64,000 nt of DNA from Hydrangea macrophylla. Its lineage: Eukaryota > Streptophyta > Magnoliopsida > Cornales > Hydrangeaceae. The stretch lies in NCBI GenBank assembly GCA_033977485.1, contig CM066991.1, positions 51,562,850 through 51,626,849 on the forward strand. Direction: 5' to 3'. The position numbers were made by a program, and so were the translations under genes. The first letter of the stretch is position 1; the number at the start of each line of letters is the position of its first letter. The notes under the pieces are model-generated. The model did not search any database. It saw nothing but the letters and a program-made list of their open reading frames with translations, and was not told the DNA's origin. This document shows positions 57,157-64,000 of the stretch, piece after piece.

Positions 57157-58139
57157 TGTTGGGTTTGTACCCTCAAACCTTTACTTTATGTATGAGACAT
57201 TAGCATTATAATATATGGATATCAGCTTTACATTTCATTGTGTATGTTTCTTTCATGAGATGATTGTTTTATCCTTAAGTATCATAGTAAGCAATTCGTG
57301 TGTGTATGAGATACACACAAGTGAGATACGAATTACTATTCTTTGATACTTAGAATATGTCACAGTGGATGATGAGACTGGATACCTCATCAGGTCTACA
57401 CTGTAGCATAATTAACTACCATTGGATGGAGTGATTAATCTCAATCACTAGAGTGTAGCTCTTAGTTGATATGCTAGTGCTTATAGTGCATTGACGGACC
57501 TGAGCTTTCCTGTTGATGCTTAAGGCTGTCAACAGTCAATAGGAACTCATAACTTATATAAGGTACGTGTTCTCAATCTTGAGATGATTATGAACACAGA
57601 CTATGGATATGGCTGTTTTGACTTACCAATCAGTGAGGTCTATAGAAGATCAACACCTGGGTATCTTGGGTATGTCATGTCCATAGGGTTGTGAACATAT
57701 ATTGTCAAGATAGAATCTACCCTCTGATTCAGAGTAAGCATTCCCTTGAGAATGTCACCAAGTTGATTACTGAGTACTGCAGTCTTGTTGATAAGAGTTA
57801 TCAACATGTTTGGTAATCATGAGTAGTGAATGGGACTCAAGGAATACAAGAAGTAATCATGATTCAGGATGACAGTAACAGTTATCCGACTACCTGAATA
57901 TGATTACGAATGCTGACGGTAGAGGGACATTAGTACACCATATAAGTCTGGTTATCGCTTCGGATATGTTCTTTTGCGTTGGAGTTCAGTTATCGTTTTA
58001 TAGTGGAATAAATGTTAACTGGCCAGTTAGTTAGTTTGCTGATCAAAGAGTTTGGTCATGGTAATTAACAAACTGGTCTGAGCCAACAATAAAGAGCCTA
58101 GGATGCTTGGAAAGACACTTGAGGAAGCTGTTAAGACAG

Positions 58140-58255
58140 GTTCGATCGATCGAAGACTGTTCGATCGATTGAAGTCTTCAGGTTTGATCGATCGAGAATG
58201 GTTCGATCGATCAAAGGTTCGATCGATCGAAGTCACTTCGATCGATCGAAGTCTA
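58140..58255. promoter_or_regulatory. Palindrome cluster upstream of the copia TATA box
   Basis: About seven copies or near copies of TTCGATCGATCGAA lie in 116 bp, ending 18 bp before the TATA box. It is the same word as in the Athila-type LTRs, although LTR sequences are otherwise unrelated. Confidence 0.6.
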
Positions 58256-58272
58256 GGTCGGTTCTGGAAATC

Positions 58273-58280
58273 TATAAATA
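58273..58280 (+). promoter_or_regulatory. TATA box of the element E LTR
   Basis: TATAAATA, followed by GGGCAGC; the best TATA match among the LTRs here. Transcription should start about 30 bp downstream. Confidence 0.65.
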
Positions 58281-58628
58281 GGGCAGCTGCATTCTGGAAG
58301 TAAGTGATCGTCGTTTTTATACGCAGAAGCTGCAGAAACTATCATAGTCTTCCAAAAACCTTCCTATCCTCTCTATTAGGGTTCCCACCTACCCTAGTCT
58401 TTCTGGCAGGCATCCGCAGGAGTCATAAGGGTGAAGATCATCTAGTGGAGGCTGCTGGAAGTTGAAGTTTCAGAATTGGGTTCAAGACACTAAGGTATAA
58501 TTCTTGCACCCCTTGTACGCATCTATGGAATTGACAAGTAGTAGATCCTGGAATACCAAAAGTTTTATAACTTAACCTATTTCCGCTGCGCGTTTAAACT
58601 CTCACTTTAAACCACTTTTTCCTACAAT

Positions 58629-58640
58629 TGGTATCAGAGC
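58629..58640 (+). other. Primer-binding site of element E
   Basis: TGGTATCAGAGC, the initiator-Met tRNA complement used by most plant copia elements, two bases after the LTR. Confidence 0.9.
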
Positions 58641-60324
58641 CACGCTCGTTTGGATCTATAGATGCGTTTTTGGAACCCTAGTTTTGATTTGCATGTTGAT
58701 TTTAGAACTGTTTTCGAAACTGCATCGTCACAGATCTGTTTCTGCAGTATTATCGCAGCAGAATACAAAACTGTGATTGCATAGGATGCAAGGTGGGTTC
58801 GATCGATCGAACTTGTTTCGATCGATCGAACATTCTGTTCTCAATCGATCGAACAGTCTTCGATCGATCGAACCTTCTGGTATTCGATCGATCGAACGAA
58901 GTTCGATCAATCGAGATAGATACTTTGTCAGGTTCTCTGTTTCACAGTTTTAAAGTGTTTTGAAATTAAAAACTTTAATTTTAAAATATTCTGTAAAATT
59001 TTCAAATCATTCTGTGAAACAGACTGTTCAAGCGATTGAACAGTGTTCAATCGATCGAAGGTTCGAGCGATCGAACGGTCTTCGATCGATCGAACTGTGA
59101 CAGAGAAGTAAGATGCTGTTTTTAAGTTCTAATTCAGTATGTAAAGTGTTTATATACTGTGTGAATCAATTAAGTGTTCCAATAGTTACATATATTTGTT
59201 ATGTATGTGTGGATGTGTGTACGACTAACCCTTTTGCAGCAAAATTAGTTGCTATCTCCCATGGCACCAAGTCGTTTAAATATTTATATTTAAATTGTTT
59301 GAGATTGGTGCATGTTGTAATTTATTAATGGTTTGGTTTTAAGGCGTATGTAAAGGGCGCTGCGGCTTCAATCCTACGAAAAGGAAAGTCGCACCGGTTT
59401 CCCTAGCCTTTTATTTCATTTTTGCTATTTCTTTTTTCTAGATAAATTGTAAGCTTCAAAAGAAGCATAAGTCCAATGTAATAGAATTAGAAATTCCATG
59501 AAGATGGAGCAAGGAGCCGTTGTCCATCAAGATGGAGCCGGAGGCGACCAAACCAAGAAGGTGTTCTATGGAAATAGAGCCATGGGAGATAGAGGCATTG
59601 TTTGAATGCCTATATTTCATTTTAGTTTTTTGTTTTATGTGCTTGTTTTGTAATTGGCGTATAAAACATTGTTGCATGCACTTAAAACAAGTTTTCTAAA
59701 ATAAAATTCAAAAACCGTTTTTCAACACATTAGTAAACATTGGATGTTTATGGGTAGTGTGTGGAAACTTTTTTCAAAAGCAAAATCCTTAATTTACTAA
59801 ATCTAGTGGGAGAGGGTCTTATCAAATAACACCCACGATCTTCCATTAACGGTTCATTGTAAGATGAGTAGTGTATTCTGTGTCACCTCGCCAGGGGTGA
59901 TCATTCCATACGGAGGGTACACTGCTCATTGGTTACTAGATGTGAACTTCCTATGGATAGGATCAATCAGACGTGTTAGAGGGTGACCACCACACGGAGG
60001 CGCTACTTGAGACGGTTGTGATTGGATCCTAGTTAATGGTACACACTAGCTAAGCTGTGGATAAGGGATCCCACACGAGGCATTATTCAAAAACTTAGAG
60101 ATCAAATAGGTTCGGGAGTCATGGCTATTTTGCAAGAGTTGCATAGCGGATAAGTCATGATAAATCGAAAGATCGAACATTGACCACCACACGGAGGCTT
60201 TATTCTTTCGTTTCGATATTCCGGCGACTTTGTTTTTAAATAAGAGTTTTAAGGATTCTTTTATTTTAAACTGTCTATTCTGATATCCATATTTATTTTG
60301 TTTGTTTGATTTTCAGTAATCATA
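58641..60324 (+). other. Leader of element E
   Basis: No gene is supported. It holds a second palindrome cluster (58795-59095) and, further on, CCACCACACGGAGGC twice (about 59988 and 60182) with looser copies near 59912 and 60071. An acceptor-like TTGATTTTCAG ends at 60316, nine bases before the gag ATG, so the leader may be spliced. Confidence 0.6.
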
Positions 60325-63300
60325 ATGTCTGGATCTGCATTTAGTCCACTTGCCACCATACTCACTCAAAACAAGTTAACTGGAAATAACTACACTGAAT
60401 GGAAACGTAACCTTGACATCGTTTTAACTGCGGAGGATCACATATATGTCCTCACCACCCCAAGCCCTGAAGAACCCGCGGCAAATGCTTCAGCAGCTGC
60501 CAGACGCGAGTTCGACAAATGGAAGAAGTCGAATGGAATGGCCCGTTGTTACATTCTGGCCTCAATGGCTGGTGTGTTACAACACCAATTCCAATCGAAC
60601 GATTCTGCCAGTGACATTATCACATCCCTGAAAAAGATGTTTGGGGAGCATGGCAGGCCTGCCAGACAGGTAGCCATGCAGAAGATAATGAGTGCAAAGA
60701 TTTCGGAAGGTACTCCAGTTAAAGAACATGTTTTAAAAATGATTGGTTATTTAAACGAACTGGAGACCTTGGGAGCCAACATCGATGCACAGACCCAAGT
60801 TGATATGATCCTCAACTCGCTGTCGCCATCATTCGCTCAATTCAAACTTAACTATAATATGAATCAAATGGATTTTTCAATGAGCGAATTAATGAGTTCT
60901 TTACTGGCAGCAGAAGAGGTGATCAAACCTGGGGGCAGCGTTTTAAACGTTGAGAAAAGCGCTTCTTCTTCCCGATCTACACCCAAAGGTAAGAAAGGAA
61001 AGAAGAAGGCTGGCACTGGTGGTTCAAGTGTTGGACCGGTCCCTAAGATTGCAAAATCTAAGGGAAAAGGTAAGGGCAAAGGGAAGGTGGGTGGCCAAGG
61101 CAAAGGAAAGTGTTTCCAATGCGGTGAGAAGGGCCACTGGAAGAGGAACTGTCCAGAATTCTTAGCTACAAGAGTTCAAGGTATGATTGAATCACATGTG
61201 ATTGAAGTAAGTTTTATTACGGATACTTCAAACACTTGGTGCATTGATTCTGGTGCGACTAACCATATCTGTAATTCATTGCAGGGGTTCAGATCAACCA
61301 GGAAATGCAGTGATGGGGAGATCATGCTTACTCTAGGTTCTAGCGCAACCGTATTTGCGGTTGCTATAGGAGTCGTAGTTTTAGAATTTTCGGACAATAA
61401 AGTTTTGATTTTATCAGATGTACTTTACGTCCCTTTAATGAGACGTAATTTAATTTCAGTTTCTAATTTAACGAATAATGGTTATTCCTTTCATTTTGGA
61501 ACTGAAGTTGTCATTAAAAGAAACAGTTCTTTTATATGTTCTGGTGTTAAATCAAATGGTTTGTATGTGATTACTCCCAATATTTCAAAAGATTCTTGTT
61601 TGGAACTTAATAACTCAGTGGTAACTTTACCATCTAAAAGAAAGGAACCTTCCACTAATCCAACAAGGCTTTGGCATATGAGGCTTGGCCATATCAATCT
61701 GAATAGGATTGGAAGACTAGTCAAAGAAGGGGTCTTAGGCGATTTGGTTCTCGAACCAATGGAAGTCTGCGAATCTTGTTTGGAGGGTAAGATGACCAAA
61801 AGGCCCTTTCCTGCAAAGGGCAATAGGACCAATGCATTGTTGGAATTAGTTCATACTGATGTGTGTGGACCAATAAATATTAGAGCAAGGCGTGGTTATG
61901 AGTATTTCATAACATTTACCGATGACCACTCTAGGTATGGATATGTGTACCTAATGCAGCACAAGTCTGAAGCCTTTGAAAAGTTCAAAGAGTTTAGGGC
62001 TGAAGTGGAGAAGCAATCGGGCACACATATCAAAGCCATTCGATCTGATCGAGGTGGCGAGTACCTCTCTAATGAGTTTATTGATCACCTCGTACAGAAT
62101 GGGATTCTGTCACAGTTGACTGCACCTGGTACGCCTCAGCAGAACGGTGTAGCAGAGAGAAGGAATCGGACTCTTTTAGACATGACTAGGTCGATGATGA
62201 GTTATTCAGAGTTGCCGTTATTCCTTTGGGGTTATGCTTTGGAAACCGCTGCATACATACTAAATCTAGTACCAAGCAAATATGTTCCCAGGATACCACG
62301 AGAGATGTGGATTGGGCGCAAGCCTTCTTTGCAACATCTCCGGATATGGGGGTGTCCGGCACATGTGCTTAAAGGAAAGATGAGCAAGTTGGATTCTAGA
62401 TCGGAAGTATGTTACTTTGTAGGGTATCCAAAGGGTACTTATGGATGGTATTTTTATGATCCAAGAGAACAGAAAGTGTTTGTTAGTACAAATGCTATTT
62501 TCTTGGAGGATGATTATATCATGAACCATAAACCTAAGGGAAGGATAGATCTTAGAGAGATAGAAGGAGAGCCCTTAGTCCAACCTGCAGTTGATAATGA
62601 TGAAAATCAAGAAAATACCACTTCTTCACCCATTTCCGCACCGGTACCTCGTCGTAGTGGGAGGATTATCAGCCAGCCTGATAGATACATGTTCTTAGGA
62701 GAAGTTTTTGAAGCTGTTTCCATAGAATCTGAATCTGATCCTACCACTTACGAAGAGGCAATGGCTGATGTTGATTCAGCTCATTGGATTAAAGCTATGA
62801 AGGCTGAATTGGAATCTATGGATTCCAATCAGGTCTGGGATCTTGTAGAACTTCCAGCCAATATTAAACCCATTGGCTGCAAGTGGGTCTATAAGAGGAA
62901 AAGAGGATCTGATGGAAAGGTTGAGACCTTTAAGGCAAGGCTTGTGGCGAAAGGCTATACTCAGAGGGAGGGCATTGACTATGAGGAAACCTTCTCGCCG
63001 GTAGCCATGCTCAAGTCCATCAGAATACTCTTATCCATTGCTGCATGCCTAGATTATGAAATCTGGCAGATGGACATCAAGACTGCATTCTTGAATGGCA
63101 ATCTTGAGGAGGACATCTATATGCAACAACCAGAAGGGTTCATAGCTGGTCGGAAAGGTAACTTGGTATACAAGTTGCAAAAGTCCATTTATGGGCTTAA
63201 GCAGGCATCCAGAAGTTGGAACATCCGATTTGACAAAGCGGTCAAGTCGTTTGGTTTCATACAGAATCTGGATGAGCCTTGTGTATACAAGAAATGTGAA

Positions 63301-64000
63301 GGGAAAGTAGTGGCTTTTCTTGTGCTTTACGTTGACGACATTCTACTCATTGGGAATGATGTAGCGGCGCTGTCAACGGTCAAGGTTTGGCTAGCTAGTA
63401 CTTTCGATATGAAGGATCTAGGAGAGGCGAGCTATAGTCTTGGGATAAAGCTCTTTCGGGATCGCAAGCGAAAGATAATGGGATTATCTCAAGCTGGTTA
63501 TATCGAGAAAGTGCTAACTAGGTTTTCAATGGATAATTCGAAGAAAGGTTTGTTACCTTTCAGGCATGGTTTAGCGTTCTCCAAGGACCAGTGTCCAAAG
63601 ACACAAGAGGAGAGGAATCGCATGGCAGGAATTCCCTATGCCTCGGCAGTGGGAAGTCTCATGTATGCGATGTTATGCACTAGACCAGATATCTGCTTTG
63701 CCGTTGGCATGGTCAGCAGGTATCAATCGAATCCTGGTCCAGAGCACTGGACAGCCGTTAAGCACATTCTTAAGTACTTGAGAAGAACTAAAGATTACAT
63801 GCTTATGTACGGCGGAAGTGAGTTAATTCCAGTAGGATACACTGACTCGGACTTTATGTCAGATAAAGATTCGAGAAAGTCGACATCCGGACATCCCTTT
63901 ACCTTGGGAGGTGGTGCTGTTAGTTGGAGGAGCATTAAGCAGAAATGCATTGCAGACTCAACTACAGAAGCTGAGTATGTGGCTGCTTGTGAAGCCGCAA
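60325..64000 (+). CDS. Gag-pol polyprotein of copia element E (3' partial)
   Basis: Open from ATG 60325 to the edge (1225 codons). Gag starts with NKLTGNNYTEWKRNLDIVLT; a Lys/Gly-rich stretch leads to the zinc knuckle CFQCGEKGHWKRNC (about residue 262). Protease has WCIDSGATNHIC (about 305). Integrase: RLWHMRLGH and CESCLEGK zinc site, then DDE motifs HTDVCGP (511), RSDRGGEYLS (574) and QQNGVAERRNRT (610). RT: WQMDIKTAFLNGNLEEDIYM and LYVDDILLIGND (about 1001). RNase H begins GYTDSDFMSDKDSRKS and continues past STTEAEYVA to the edge. Enzyme set complete as far as visible. The order PR-INT-RT-RH defines Ty1/copia. Confidence 0.95.
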   Translation, partial: MSGSAFSPLATILTQNKLTGNNYTEWKRNLDIVLTAEDHIYVLTTPSPEEPAANASAAARREFDKWKKSNGMARCYILASMAGVLQHQFQSNDSASDIITSLKKMFGEHGRPARQVAMQKIMSAKISEGTPVKEHVLKMIGYLNELETLGANIDAQTQVDMILNSLSPSFAQFKLNYNMNQMDFSMSELMSSLLAAEEVIKPGGSVLNVEKSASSSRSTPKGKKGKKKAGTGGSSVGPVPKIAKSKGKGKGKGKVGGQGKGKCFQCGEKGHWKRNCPEFLATRVQGMIESHVIEVSFITDTSNTWCIDSGATNHICNSLQGFRSTRKCSDGEIMLTLGSSATVFAVAIGVVVLEFSDNKVLILSDVLYVPLMRRNLISVSNLTNNGYSFHFGTEVVIKRNSSFICSGVKSNGLYVITPNISKDSCLELNNSVVTLPSKRKEPSTNPTRLWHMRLGHINLNRIGRLVKEGVLGDLVLEPMEVCESCLEGKMTKRPFPAKGNRTNALLELVHTDVCGPINIRARRGYEYFITFTDDHSRYGYVYLMQHKSEAFEKFKEFRAEVEKQSGTHIKAIRSDRGGEYLSNEFIDHLVQNGILSQLTAPGTPQQNGVAERRNRTLLDMTRSMMSYSELPLFLWGYALETAAYILNLVPSKYVPRIPREMWIGRKPSLQHLRIWGCPAHVLKGKMSKLDSRSEVCYFVGYPKGTYGWYFYDPREQKVFVSTNAIFLEDDYIMNHKPKGRIDLREIEGEPLVQPAVDNDENQENTTSSPISAPVPRRSGRIISQPDRYMFLGEVFEAVSIESESDPTTYEEAMADVDSAHWIKAMKAELESMDSNQVWDLVELPANIKPIGCKWVYKRKRGSDGKVETFKARLVAKGYTQREGIDYEETFSPVAMLKSIRILLSIAACLDYEIWQMDIKTAFLNGNLEEDIYMQQPEGFIAGRKGNLVYKLQKSIYGLKQASRSWNIRFDKAVKSFGFIQNLDEPCVYKKCEGKVVAFLVLYVDDILLIGNDVAALSTVKVWLASTFDMKDLGEASYSLGIKLFRDRKRKIMGLSQAGYIEKVLTRFSMDNSKKGLLPFRHGLAFSKDQCPKTQEERNRMAGIPYASAVGSLMYAMLCTRPDICFAVGMVSRYQSNPGPEHWTAVKHILKYLRRTKDYMLMYGGSELIPVGYTDSDFMSDKDSRKSTSGHPFTLGGGAVSWRSIKQKCIADSTTEAEYVAACEAA

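Larger units (their letters stand above)
57157..58626 (+). repeat. 5' LTR of element E (1470 bp)
   Basis: It starts TGTTGGGTTTG and ends TTTCCTACA, inverted ends with one mismatch. The right boundary is fixed by the primer site; the left is inferred from the TGTTGG sequence and lacks a second copy for proof. Five or more palindromes of the TTCGATCGATCGAA type (58140-58255) precede the TATA box. Confidence 0.8.
57157..64000 (+). mobile_element. Element E: Ty1/copia retrotransposon, 5' part
   Basis: 5' LTR, initiator-Met primer site, a 1.7 kb leader, and gag-pol with the copia order (integrase before RT), open to the window edge. The 3' end and LTR are outside. No frame disruption was found over 1225 codons, so it may be autonomous. 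Lineage within copia was not assigned. Confidence 0.93.

Noticed and set aside
58103..58303. ORFs with a repeated SIDR/FDRS peptide in LTRs (also 38929-39228, 51820-52119)
   Set aside because: The peptide is the translation of the TTCGATCGATCGAA palindromes; it appears on either strand and has no conserved start.

Overview
The window is transposon-dense nuclear DNA from a flowering plant, probably a eudicot. LTR retrotransposons carry tRNA-type primer sites, T-rich GT-AG introns occur, MITEs and a CACTA-like end are present, and fragments of plant F-box and importin-5 genes can be recognised. There is no rRNA, tRNA, organellar DNA or CRISPR array. No intact host gene was seen.

Layout. 1-5515: right end of a Tat/Ogre-type Ty3/gypsy element (A, minus strand) with a 3.3 kb 5' LTR, a degraded primer site, a leader and a short gag-like ORF without a capsid domain. 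5733-28787: a complete 23 kb relative (B, minus strand), bounded by 3.3 kb LTRs and a GTCTA target duplication. B carries gag-pro-RT-RNaseH-archaeal-type RNaseH-integrase in one frame, broken by several nonsense codons. Between its integrase and its 3' LTR it also carries two genes on the opposite (plus) strand. One is a six-exon plant-mobile-domain (PMD, MAIN/MAIL-like) gene; the other resembles the DUF7745 group. A 1.6 kb solo LTR of an Athila-like family sits inside B's gag. 5516-5732 and 28793-34526: remains of an older plus-strand relative (C), reduced to a tandem-repeat-rich 3' tail, polypurine tract and the start of an LTR. A CACTA-like terminus truncates C at about 34525. Beyond it lie gene fragments (F-box-associated pseudogene, two importin-5 exons, unknown exons), two MITEs and a 180-bp tandem array.

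38184-52714: a complete, very young 14.5 kb Athila-type element (D, plus strand). Its LTRs are 1640 bp and differ at about four sites, and its target duplication is ATTGT. It has gag, pol and two downstream env-region ORFs. Its only coding interruption is a TAG between gag and pol, in a context close to known readthrough signals. 57157-64000: the 5' part of a Ty1/copia element (E, plus strand) with LTR, initiator-Met primer site and a gag-pol frame open for 1225 codons to the window edge.

Most notable: (1) the two-gene antisense cassette in B, absent from the corresponding tail of C; (2) dense clusters of a palindrome built on TTCGATCGATCGAA, placed just upstream of TATA-like sequences in LTRs of two unrelated superfamilies (D family and E) and before D's env-like ORF; (3) a GC-rich hairpin whose copy number varies between LTRs and which recurs upstream of the PMD gene; (4) the capsid-less gag ORF in A; (5) the possible readthrough stop in D. 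All readings are by eye; family names come from recognised motifs, not database searches.
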